Assembly (NCBI GenBank): GCA_937892215.1
Contig: CALAVE010000061.1
Location: 15,137-79,136, forward strand
Reading direction: 5' to 3'
DNA from: an uncultured Porphyromonadaceae bacterium
GTDB taxonomy: Bacteria > Bacteroidota > Bacteroidia > Bacteroidales > Muribaculaceae
DNA: 64,000 nt
How positions within the stretch are numbered: the stretch's first letter is position 1; each line of letters opens with the position of its first letter. The notes below the pieces were generated by a model, which was not told the origin of the DNA, ran no database searches, and saw nothing but the letters and a program-made list of their open reading frames with translations. A program made the position numbers and the translations under genes. This document shows positions 25,622 through 33,817 of this stretch, piece by piece.

Positions 25622-26631
25622 CGCCCAACACTTATTTTTTGCGCCGGCAAGCCGACGGTGGTGGCAGATTCAATTTCCGGGCGAATCTCGGCGTTCACCT
25701 CGTACTGATTCCTGTCGGGGGCGTGGCGAATAACCAGTTCGCCAAGGAATCCGGTTAGGAACAGTTGCGTGCCCAGAATCATGAACGTGAGAGAGAGGTA
25801 GAAGTAAGGCGAGTCGGTCACCAGAATGTAGTGGTAACCTGCACACATATTATAGAGTTTGCTCGCGCCCACTATGATAATGGCGATGAAGCCAATAATG
25901 AACATTAGGCTGCCCAGCAGGCCGAAAAAGTGCATAGGTTTCACGCCGAACTTGTTCTGGAACCAGAGCGTAATCAGGTCGAGATAGCCGTTGACAAAGC
26001 GGTCGAGTCCGAACTTGGTGGTGCCGTACTTTCGAGCCTGATGTTGCACCACCTTCTCCCCTATCTTAGAGTATCCGGCATTCTTGGCCAAATAGGGAAT
26101 GTAGCGGTGCATATCGCCGTACACCTCAATGTGCTTGACCACCTCGCGCCGATAGGCTTTGAGGCCGCAGTTAAAGTCGTGGAGGTTACGAATGCCGCTC
26201 ACACGCCGGGCGGTGGCGTTGAAGAGTTTGGTGGGCAGTGTCTTGGAGAGCGGGTCGTAGCGTTTTTTCTTCCATCCGCTCACCAGGTCGAAGCCATCGC
26301 GTGTAATCATACGGTAGAGTTCGGGGATCTCGTCGGGCGAGTCCTGCAGGTCGGCATCCATGGTGATTACCACGTTGCCCTTAGCACGGGCAAATCCCAC
26401 GTTGAGCGCAGGAGACTTGCCGTAGTTCCGGCGGAACGACACTCCGCACACGGCAGGATTCTTACGGTGAAGTTGCTCAATCACCTCCCACGAATTGTCG
26501 GTGCTACCATCGTTAATCATCAGCACCTCGTAAGAGAAATTGTTCTCCTTCATCACGCGCTCAATCCATTCCACCAATTCCGGGAGCGACTCAGCCTCGT
26601 TGTAAAGCGGTATGATTACTGAAATGTCCAT
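25618..26631 (-). CDS. Family 2 glycosyltransferase with two C-terminal TM helices
   Basis: A 337-residue membrane-bound GT2 of the dolichyl-phosphate mannosyltransferase/GtrB type. The GT-A domain starts ISVIIPLYNEAESLPELVEW and has INDGSTDNSWEVI, RRNYGKSPALNVGFARAKG, and the DxD-like MDADLQDSPDEIP. C-terminal helices are MHFFGLLGSLMFIIGFIAII and YFYLSLTFMILGTQLFLTGF. Relatives move a sugar from a nucleotide donor to a polyprenyl phosphate for export. It follows the DUF4199 gene by about 31 nt and overlaps DUF6452, so it is inside one operon. Confidence 0.92.
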   Translation of the reverse strand: MDISVIIPLYNEAESLPELVEWIERVMKENNFSYEVLMINDGSTDNSWEVIEQLHRKNPAVCGVSFRRNYGKSPALNVGFARAKGNVVITMDADLQDSPDEIPELYRMITRDGFDLVSGWKKKRYDPLSKTLPTKLFNATARRVSGIRNLHDFNCGLKAYRREVVKHIEVYGDMHRYIPYLAKNAGYSKIGEKVVQHQARKYGTTKFGLDRFVNGYLDLITLWFQNKFGVKPMHFFGLLGSLMFIIGFIAIIIVGASKLYNMCAGYHYILVTDSPYFYLSLTFMILGTQLFLTGFLGELVIRHAPDRNQYEVNAEIRPEIESATTVGLPAQKISVGR

Positions 26632-26662
26632 ATATGATTCTTAGTAGGTTTAATCGTTACTC

Positions 26663-27187
26663 TTATTTAGGGGGGAACATTCGCGCCAATGCGGCAGTGA
26701 AGGCGCTAAGCACCGAACCGGTGAACGTGGCGAACCAGAACATGCTCATCACCACCTGAATGGGCGACGGTAGCGCACCCTGCTCTATGGCGGTTCTGAG
26801 CACCGTTGCCACCTCGGTCAGGTCCAGTTCGGGGGCAGATTCATAGATTTGCGCGGCGAGCGTGGCCTGGTTGTAGATAAATTCCGGTCGCATGAACTGA
26901 AACACCACGTAGGTTACCACTGCAGTAATGAGAGATGCACAGATAATCATGAGAATACCCAGCATCCAAACGTCGGCAAAAGGAGCCTTGCCCTCGGAGG
27001 CAAGAAATTCGTGACGCTGAAACCGATAGATGACCACCGGAGTAGCCACCATCATAAACAGCCCCAGCAAAGCCAGAGGCGCCGCCAGGTCGGCATATAT
27101 CCATGCCAGTGCCATCACCGCCATCCAGATGCCCAGCAGTGCACCATAATCGGCACCTCGCGCAAATATGTTCTTTTTCCTTTCCAT
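26663..27187 (-). CDS. DUF4199 family membrane protein
   Basis: A 174-residue protein with four hydrophobic helices (ALLGIWMAVMALAWIYADLA, LLGLFMMVATPVVIYRFQ, MLGILMIICASLITAVVTYVV, and VVMSMFWFATFTGSVLSAFT), the layout of DUF4199. Function unknown; it is commonly found just before a GT2 gene in Bacteroidota, as here. The start at 27187 (MERKKNIFARGADYG) is used; the upstream extension reads through the promoter repeat. Confidence 0.85.
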   Translation of the reverse strand: MERKKNIFARGADYGALLGIWMAVMALAWIYADLAAPLALLGLFMMVATPVVIYRFQRHEFLASEGKAPFADVWMLGILMIICASLITAVVTYVVFQFMRPEFIYNQATLAAQIYESAPELDLTEVATVLRTAIEQGALPSPIQVVMSMFWFATFTGSVLSAFTAALARMFPPK

Positions 27188-27245
27188 GCAAGTAAGGGGC
27201 CGGCTAATCGGCGGTCGCCCGACGGATTTCGCCCCATTTAACTTG

Positions 27246-27277
27246 CAAAGATAGTGCAAACCGAGCGCAAACGCAAA
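27246..27277 (-). promoter_or_regulatory. Promoter of the DUF4199-GT2-DUF6452-DUF6048 operon
   Basis: On the minus strand TTTG (plus-strand 27274-27277), 20 nt, then TATCTTTG (27246-27253) is a perfect Bacteroidota promoter, about 60 nt before the DUF4199 ATG. Its -33 half is supplied by the first copy of the 35-nt repeat listed separately. Confidence 0.75.
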
Positions 27278-27371
27278 TTTATTTGCATTTTGCCGAGGTG
27301 CAGCCTATCTTCGCCGTCTCACTTTGGCGGCAACGAAGTGCAAACCGAGCGCAAACGCAAATTTATTTGCA
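27253..27371. repeat. 35-nt direct repeat, two copies, carrying promoter sequence
   Basis: Identical 35-nt copies lie at 27253-27287 and 27337-27371, 84 nt apart. Each reads AGTGCAAACCGAGCGCAAAC and ends in the dyad GCAAATTTATTTGC. Copy one joins a perfect -7 box and acts as the operon promoter; copy two does not and overlaps a coding remnant. The text resembles a promoter-containing element that I recall as recurrent in Bacteroidales genomes, a recollection rather than a search result. Confidence 0.8.
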
Positions 27372-27453
27372 ATTCTGCGGCGGTATTGCGCCAGTCCTTG
27401 ATGACGGCACGAACCTCTTCAATAATTCCTGATGCTTCATGCCGCTCAATCAT
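27319..27453 (-). pseudogene. Possible 3' remnant of a hipA-like gene
   Basis: A minus-strand frame reads MIERHEASGIIEEVRAVIKD, then WRNTAAELQI, before running into the repeat and a stop at 27319. IIEEV..VI.DWRN.A.EL resembles the last helices of HipA-type kinases. The frame is open somewhat further upstream without an obvious HipA core, so only a tail survives. Short and speculative. Confidence 0.3.
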
Positions 27454-27639
27454 GTAACTCCCGCTTGCAGAGAGCAGAGCGTTGTATCTTATTGGGCGGA
27501 AAGATGGGCAAAAATGTTTAATTTAACCCGAATCGGGTTTAATAAACATTTTGGTGAAAATCTGTATTCGTAACTATTCAGTAAATTTTCCGGATGGGTT
27601 AGGCAGTGTGGTAGCAGGCTTTCAAAGCAGACAGGTGCA

Positions 27640-27677
27640 GCGAGGGTGGCCTCCACACTATGGGAAGCCACCCTCGC
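27640..27677 (-). terminator. Terminator after the large CotH gene
   Basis: GCGAGGGTGGC (27640-27650) and GCCACCCTCGC (27667-27677) form a perfect 11-bp stem, 25 nt after the stop of the 1812-residue protein on the minus strand. A T-run is weak. Confidence 0.6.
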
Positions 27678-27701
27678 CCTGTTATTATCACGCGAAACGC
27701 G

Positions 27702-30700
27702 TTATTTCACTATCTTGCTTGCGGCCTTAGTGCCGTCGTCGTAAGTGGTTACCACCACGTTCACACCCGGGAACGGCTCCGAAGAAGCGATACCCAGAGG
27801 ATTGTAGTAAGTAACTTTGCTAACCTGTTTCGACGCATCCACGTCTTGAACGCCGGTCACAACACCAATGGTGATGGTCTGCGGCTCGGCAAGACCGAAT
27901 CCGTCGGCCGGCTCAATAGTAATGGTTCCATTTTCTGTTTTCGTCTTACGACGCACCTTAGCCCTCACGCCGGCAGGCTCAGAGCCGCTATCAGATTCGT
28001 CACCATTATAAGTGAGCAGCAACTTTCCTTCACCATTGTCCTCAACTTTAAGGCCCGGAATGTCGTACGTGATTTTCAGCGACTTGTCGGTAGCATTAGC
28101 CGGAGTGATGGTGTAACTGAGTTCCACAGGCACTGTGGGAGCAACAGTCGCAACGTTGTTAGTTTCCAGTTCAATGTCTTCAACCGGAATCACAGCATCG
28201 CCAGTGGTGATGTGCAACGGCCCCAGCGTGAAGCGGTTACCATAAACAATCTTCACCTTGAACGTGTGCGTGCCCTTGGTCAAAGGAATCTTAGCCCACT
28301 GGTCGCCGGCATCGGGGTTAACGCCCTTGTCCACGTAGAAGTTGTGTCCGTAGTAGGGGCTGGCACCAGTAGCGGCCACGTTAGGCCAGCAGAAGAGGGT
28401 GTCGTTAGGCGTACCGTCGGCCAGCAGAGTGCTTGTCCACTGCGTCGGGTCGTTAATTAAGGCGGTAAATTCGGCCACTGCCGCAGCGTTCTCACCGTTC
28501 TTATAGCGGTTACCGTCCTGCCCCAGATACACGTTCTGCGGATTCTTCAGCATGGAAGGATAGGACTTCTGGTTAGTTGGCAGGTTCTTGCCGTCGAGTT
28601 CCAGCACCAGTGCGCCACCGGCGTAGCGACGCGGATAAATCATCTTGTTACCTTCCGGAGTAAGCACCAGACCGTTAGTTTCGGCACTTGCGGCATTGGA
28701 AGCGTACTCATACATGATGGATGTGGCAATGTTCACGTAACCGTAGCAGTAGTCGGGTACCACGTTCACGGTGTAGTTATACCATGAGCCATAGTACTTG
28801 AAGGCGTCCTCGAAAGTCCACGGAGCGGAAGCATTCGCATCGTTGGCATGGCCACCATTGAAGTCAGCGGGGTTGTGAGCCCATCCGGAATGTCCTATGA
28901 ACGAAGACAGCGTGCCGAAGGCGAAACCGTTAGTCACGGTGTTAGAATCGAAGCCGGTCTGATTGGAGCTGATTCCGGCATCGATGTAGATGCTGTCCAC
29001 ATCCATGCGGCGGTTGAAGCCCCAGTTGTTTCGCGTGGGCGAGTAACTGCTGTAGCCAATGCCCTGGCCTCCATGGTCCCACATAACGCTCTGGATATAC
29101 TTGTCGGCATTAGCCGTGAGCTGACGGCGCGCATTAGTCGTTGAATTCCTATCAAACTGGAACTCAGCGAGACTCACGACGCTACCCTCATCCAGGTCGG
29201 GGAACACGACCTCAATCTTGTTGAACAAATTGCCGGTCAGTCCCTCCTGAGGTTTATAGACGGTGAATGCCTGGCGGTTCGGGCTGTCCTTAGCCACACC
29301 GAGGTAACTGATCTTGGAAGTTCCGTCGTCGGTGTTGGTAAGTCTCAGATACGGTTCAAACACAGAGTGCGAGCCGCTCTCGTTATAGGTTATCAGAGCC
29401 AAATATGTCATATTACCGAAATCGGCGTGGCCAGAGTTAAAGTGTGTGCTCTGCTCCGCAGTGAACACCACGTCGCCCGTGCCGTCGGCCACCGCGCCTG
29501 CCCAGCCCTGATATTTACCGGTGGCAGTGTTCTGCCTGATTTCCTTGGCACCTGTCACAGTCCATGATGTGATAGGACAAGATATCTCGGCAGAGACGGT
29601 GTTAAGGTCGGAATTCACCGAGCCGGCCATATATGTACCGTCGTCCTTAATCATGCCTGTGGGGATGGGGTCGGCCACCACGTGTCCCGAGCCGTTACCC
29701 AGTTCGGCAATCGCCAAGCTTGCCTCAGCGCCGAAGCCGTCGGCGGCTGATCCGGTCACGGTCACCTTGCGCGTTCCCACACCGTTGTAGGTCAGCGTAA
29801 TGGTTCCGTTACCATTGTCCACAATCACCAGGTCGGCACAGTCGCTGTTCCATTCCACGTTGCCGTCGGTTGCGTTAGCGGGGCTTACAGTGTAAGAGAT
29901 GGTCAAAGGTTCACCTGCGGCAAGGGTAGCCACATTGGATTCAGCCAGAGTGATTGACTCCAGAGGCACCACAGCATCGCCGGTAACCAGCTGGATTACA
30001 CCCAGTTCGTTATAATGACCGTACACGTTCTGCACACGCAGCGTGTGCTTACCGGCAGTGAGCGGCACTTGCACGTAGTTGTCGCCGGCCTGCGAATTGG
30101 CGGTCTTGTCGGTGATGAAGTTCTTAGAGTAGTCGTTCTCACTCACACTTACTATGTATGGGTATGTGAAGAGCGTATCGTTAGGCGTACCGTCGGGCAG
30201 CAGAGTGCTTGTCCAGCGGCTGTAGTCGCCCAGAAGTTCCTTGAACTCAGACTTTGAGTAAGCGTCGGTACCAGCGACGCCCTTGTTGTTGTACATCATG
30301 CGCTGCTCCTTAAGGATGCTCGGGAAGGCAGCTTGATTAGTTTTCAGGTTCTCCCCGTCCAGACTCAGCACATACGCGCCACCGGCGTATCGGCGGCTCC
30401 AAATCATCTTGTTACCTTCCTTAGTAAGGACCATGCCATGATCACCATTTCCGTTAACATCGCCCGGCACATATACCCACAGCTGCGCCGTGGAGAGGTT
30501 GATGGTTGCGTAGCAGGGAGCAGTGACATTGAACGAGTAATTATACCACGAGCCATAGTAGTCAGTTGCCTGCTGATGCGTCCAGAGGCTGCTTCCGTTG
30601 GCCGAGCTTGCCAGGCCGCCGTTCACATCGGCCGGATTGCCATCGGCCACACCGTGAGTGTTTTCCACATAGCCGTACTGCAAGCCGTCGATGCCGGCCA

Positions 30701-33140
30701 CATTATTCTCGACACCGGAGCGCACCGCCACACTATCCACATCGTTACGGCGCCAAAAAGTGTTCCAACTTTCAGCGCTACGCGTGTTGTAACTGTGGTA
30801 ACCCACACCCTGGCCACCCTGGTCATAGAAGTGAGTCTGGATGTTAACAGTGGAATTCGCTGCCACATTGCGCGTTCCGGTCAGTTCGTACTGGAACGAC
30901 ACGAGGCTCACCTCAGCACCTGCGGGAACCTGGGGGAATATCACCTCCACGCCGATGAAATGATTACCGCCTGTCAGTCCTCTTGTGGGATAGTAGGCCG
31001 TGAGAGTCTGGCGGTTGGGGCTGCTCTTAGTCACGCCCATGCGCACGTAAACTACGTCGCCGTTTTTGCCGGTCAGCCCCAGCACCGGAGTAAAGGTAGC
31101 GTCGGCATTGCTCTGGTCATTAGTTATTACGGTTATCGATGCCTGTGCGACGCTTCCGTCGGCTACGTTATAAGCCGTTTCCTGCGATGTCTTGAACGAG
31201 ATGTCGCTGCCGTTACCGATAGCGCCTGTCCACGACCTGTGCGTCTGGCTCGAACTGTGAGGCACAGTGCTGGCGGCACCGGTCACGGTCCAGTCGGTAG
31301 TCATTCTATTACCCTCAATCGACAGAGATTTCAGTTCATCGGTGATATTGGCACCGATAAATGTCCATGCATTCTTGATGGTTCCGGCCGGAATGGGCGT
31401 AGCGTCGGTGGCGGCGGCATACACGTTGCCGGTGGTAGGAATCTCAATCATGTGGCTGTCGAGCCAAGCCTTCTTAGCCGGGAAATAGGCCTTCTGGCGC
31501 TCCATGCTTTGTGTGGCAGTAGGATTGCTCACGTTCCAGCGCGTGTTGTCGTAGAGGACGCTCAGGTCGTGGCCGGCGCAGAGCGCGGAGTTCTCGTAAG
31601 CGTCGAGGAAACTCACCATGGAGTTAGTTATGCTTGCACCCTCTGCCTGCCATTTAGCCACCAGCGCATCGGTGAAGTCATGGTTAGCGTTGGTGTAGAA
31701 GTGTTTCAGACGGTCTTTCTTAGTGTTAGACCAGTCGGTGGCGTAGGTCTCACTGGTGTCGAAGTCCCACAAGAGAGCCACTTTAATCTTCGATGCGCTG
31801 GTGTTATCGTTCTTTGTCAGGTACATGTTAGCGCCGGCACTGTCGTGCGTGCCCAGGATCTCATGCCCCAGCGCATAGTTCACCAGCGAGTTGATGTCGA
31901 TGTAGTCGGCGTAGTTTCCGTTTGTGATAGCAGTCTCGTAGTCGGCCAAGTAACCTTCAATGTAACTGCGCTGTGCCGAGGTCATATTGGCCAGTTTCGG
32001 GTCACGGAAGGTGTAGTTGAACGTGGGGTACTTGTTGCTTCTCACATAGTCCGACGCGGTCCACCAGTAAGGGTCGTCCTCAAAGAGATAGCCGGTGTCG
32101 CTGATGTTGATGCGGCAGTTGGCGTTACGCTTCACGTAATCCTGAAGCAGGTAGAGGCCCTGATACTGGTCGTTGAACCAGACGTTCACGAACTTGCACT
32201 GCGGCACGAAGTCCATGCCCAGCAGTTCGCTAAGCTTGTACCCTGCGAAGTCCACCATCTTCTCGTCGCGAATGAGCAACCACTCATCGTCGGCCCACTT
32301 GCTGTCGTTACCACGCAGCATCAGGTCGGCACTGTTCTCCAGTTTAATCTTGAACGGTTTTGCATAGGAACCGGCACTGGAATTTCCGCGGAGCCTAATG
32401 CGCATTCCGCTTGTTCCGGACACATAGTCGCCGCTGTCGTAGGTTGCGGTTTCAGAGCCTTCGTAGATGCGCAGACGTCCGTTAACGTACTCATTGTTAA
32501 TGATGTCGCTACCCACGGCACCGGAGATGGTGGGGGTGACATACTCCGCTGTGGGGAACACACCGCCCTCGGTGGTGATGTGAAGCAGCGGCAGTCCGGT
32601 GGCTATAAGTTTGCTGATTGTAGCCACACCGTCATCGGCCACCTCATAGGGGTCGTTCGCAGTCTTGCAAATGTGCAGTTTACGAATCTGAATGGTCTTG
32701 TCGGCCACGCCGCCGAAGTCGAAACGGAACTGGTCGCCGGCGGCACCAACGCCCCAATCTGAAAGTTGCGTTGCCACGTTCAGGCGGAACTCCGTCCACT
32801 CGGTAGCGGCAGCCAAATTCTGGTTTTTCACCGAATAAGTGCTGCTCCAGTTGTTGGTCGGAGCCTTGAAATAAATCTGGAAATCGGGTATCTGCTGGTC
32901 CAGCTTATACTCGAACGAAATAACGCACTCGCCATCGGCAAGGGCGCGTGAAAGCGTTTCCGTAAACACATACGGGTCATTTCCTTGCGTAGTAAACGTG
33001 TACACTCCGCTATCGCTATCATAGGCCCACGTCACTTGGCTGGGGTTCAGATTACTAAAAGGCAACCTCAGCGACGCATCGGCAGAAACGAAACTTAGCA
33101 TCACGCTTAACAGCAGTAAATACAGTCCTTTCTGTTTCAT
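27702..33140 (-). CDS. Giant modular CotH-kinase surface protein
   Basis: An 1812-residue secreted protein. Parts in order: signal peptide (MKQKGLYLLLLSVMLSFVSADA); a beta-sandwich N-terminal domain; a CotH-kinase domain at about 190-560 (GMRIRLRGNSSAGSYAKPFK, DEWLLIRDEKMVDFAGYKL, FNDQYQGLYLLQDYVKRNAN, HDSAGANMYLTKND, VALLWDFDTSETYA); two copies of a module of about 500 residues (roughly 600-1130 and 1160-1750), each with the landmarks SPNRQ, YYGSWYNY, EGNKMI, RRYAGGA, WTSTLL.DGTPNDTLF and an Ig-like end; and the tail YYNPLGIASSEPFPGVNVVV...KIVK. CotH proteins are atypical protein kinases (spore-coat CotH phosphorylates other coat proteins); the D and DFD residues are kept. Substrate unknown. 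A shorter paralogue lies at 36348-38228. Confidence 0.88.
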   Translation of the reverse strand: MKQKGLYLLLLSVMLSFVSADASLRLPFSNLNPSQVTWAYDSDSGVYTFTTQGNDPYVFTETLSRALADGECVISFEYKLDQQIPDFQIYFKAPTNNWSSTYSVKNQNLAAATEWTEFRLNVATQLSDWGVGAAGDQFRFDFGGVADKTIQIRKLHICKTANDPYEVADDGVATISKLIATGLPLLHITTEGGVFPTAEYVTPTISGAVGSDIINNEYVNGRLRIYEGSETATYDSGDYVSGTSGMRIRLRGNSSAGSYAKPFKIKLENSADLMLRGNDSKWADDEWLLIRDEKMVDFAGYKLSELLGMDFVPQCKFVNVWFNDQYQGLYLLQDYVKRNANCRINISDTGYLFEDDPYWWTASDYVRSNKYPTFNYTFRDPKLANMTSAQRSYIEGYLADYETAITNGNYADYIDINSLVNYALGHEILGTHDSAGANMYLTKNDNTSASKIKVALLWDFDTSETYATDWSNTKKDRLKHFYTNANHDFTDALVAKWQAEGASITNSMVSFLDAYENSALCAGHDLSVLYDNTRWNVSNPTATQSMERQKAYFPAKKAWLDSHMIEIPTTGNVYAAATDATPIPAGTIKNAWTFIGANITDELKSLSIEGNRMTTDWTVTGAASTVPHSSSQTHRSWTGAIGNGSDISFKTSQETAYNVADGSVAQASITVITNDQSNADATFTPVLGLTGKNGDVVYVRMGVTKSSPNRQTLTAYYPTRGLTGGNHFIGVEVIFPQVPAGAEVSLVSFQYELTGTRNVAANSTVNIQTHFYDQGGQGVGYHSYNTRSAESWNTFWRRNDVDSVAVRSGVENNVAGIDGLQYGYVENTHGVADGNPADVNGGLASSANGSSLWTHQQATDYYGSWYNYSFNVTAPCYATINLSTAQLWVYVPGDVNGNGDHGMVLTKEGNKMIWSRRYAGGAYVLSLDGENLKTNQAAFPSILKEQRMMYNNKGVAGTDAYSKSEFKELLGDYSRWTSTLLPDGTPNDTLFTYPYIVSVSENDYSKNFITDKTANSQAGDNYVQVPLTAGKHTLRVQNVYGHYNELGVIQLVTGDAVVPLESITLAESNVATLAAGEPLTISYTVSPANATDGNVEWNSDCADLVIVDNGNGTITLTYNGVGTRKVTVTGSAADGFGAEASLAIAELGNGSGHVVADPIPTGMIKDDGTYMAGSVNSDLNTVSAEISCPITSWTVTGAKEIRQNTATGKYQGWAGAVADGTGDVVFTAEQSTHFNSGHADFGNMTYLALITYNESGSHSVFEPYLRLTNTDDGTSKISYLGVAKDSPNRQAFTVYKPQEGLTGNLFNKIEVVFPDLDEGSVVSLAEFQFDRNSTTNARRQLTANADKYIQSVMWDHGGQGIGYSSYSPTRNNWGFNRRMDVDSIYIDAGISSNQTGFDSNTVTNGFAFGTLSSFIGHSGWAHNPADFNGGHANDANASAPWTFEDAFKYYGSWYNYTVNVVPDYCYGYVNIATSIMYEYASNAASAETNGLVLTPEGNKMIYPRRYAGGALVLELDGKNLPTNQKSYPSMLKNPQNVYLGQDGNRYKNGENAAAVAEFTALINDPTQWTSTLLADGTPNDTLFCWPNVAATGASPYYGHNFYVDKGVNPDAGDQWAKIPLTKGTHTFKVKIVYGNRFTLGPLHITTGDAVIPVEDIELETNNVATVAPTVPVELSYTITPANATDKSLKITYDIPGLKVEDNGEGKLLLTYNGDESDSGSEPAGVRAKVRRKTKTENGTITIEPADGFGLAEPQTITIGVVTGVQDVDASKQVSKVTYYNPLGIASSEPFPGVNVVVTTYDDGTKAASKIVK

Positions 33141-33350
33141 GTTGTTTAGTTTTAAAAATATACTTGATTATTATGATTCTCTCTCGTTTTTAGTCTTTTC
33201 CCGAAAGCATTCTTTGCCTTTAGTTTACAAAAATACGACTTTCTTCCATTACACGCAAATAAATACCTGATTTTTCACGCTCATTTCAAATATATTTGAC
33301 AGATTCTGAAAGTGGCGGGAAGGTGACGGAACGGTGCAGCACGGGAGCGG

Positions 33351-33800
33351 CTACAGAGCCTCGGCGGTGTGAATGATGCGCTGGTTGCTGCTACCGCGAA
33401 AGTGGAGCGAAGTGTCGCGCAAGGCCTGCACGAACCGCCCTTCCACCACGGTATCGACCAGCCTGACTACGGCGAGAAGCGTGGGGTCGGCAGTGATTTC
33501 CTCCCACGTGAAGCCGGTGTAAAGCCATACGTTCAGTCCGAGCGCCTTGATACGCCTAATCAGTTCGGTAACGGCCCGGGGCTGATAGAGCGGGTCACCG
33601 CCGGTGATTGTAACCGGCATTTCGTTGTATTCCACCACCCGCATTATCTCATCGAGAGTCATCTCGGTTCCGGCGCTGAAATCCCACGACTGCGGATTGT
33701 GGCATCCGGGACAGGCATGGCGGCACCCGGCCACATAGATGGCGGTCCGGAGCCCCGGACCGTCAACTGATGTTCCTTCTATTATTCTGAGTATCCTCAT
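33351..33800 (-). CDS. nrdG: Anaerobic ribonucleotide reductase-activating protein
   Basis: A 149-residue radical-SAM enzyme that installs the glycyl radical on NrdD. The cluster motif CRHACPGC (C-x3-C-x2-C) follows TAIYVAGCRHACPGCHNPQS; the GGDPLYQP motif is also present. The start at 33800 (MRILRIIEGTSVDGPGLR) is used because the 63 upstream codons lie within nrdD in another frame. It begins 17 nt after the nrdD stop, as an nrdDG operon. Confidence 0.96.
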   Translation of the reverse strand: MRILRIIEGTSVDGPGLRTAIYVAGCRHACPGCHNPQSWDFSAGTEMTLDEIMRVVEYNEMPVTITGGDPLYQPRAVTELIRRIKALGLNVWLYTGFTWEEITADPTLLAVVRLVDTVVEGRFVQALRDTSLHFRGSSNQRIIHTAEAL

Positions 33801-33817
33801 GCGCCTCGCCTCACTAT

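Larger units (their letters stand above)
27188..27701. other. Spacer between the DUF4199 operon and the large CotH gene
   Basis: About 510 bases holding the operon promoter, the two 35-nt repeats, the possible hipA tail, a short dyad AACCCGAATCGGGTT (27526-27540) and the CotH gene terminator (27640-27677). No intact gene is seen. Confidence 0.6.

Noticed and set aside
3967..27581. 13-mer CGTAACTATTCAG shared by 3967-3979 and 27569-27581
   Set aside because: Several 13-mer coincidences are expected by chance in 64 kb, and the flanks do not match.
30333..32762. Open frame of 809 codons antisense to the large CotH gene
   Set aside because: It lies wholly opposite a gene with signal peptide and recognisable domains; its translation is rich in V, H, R and G without any motif, typical of the shadow of a GC-rich coding strand.
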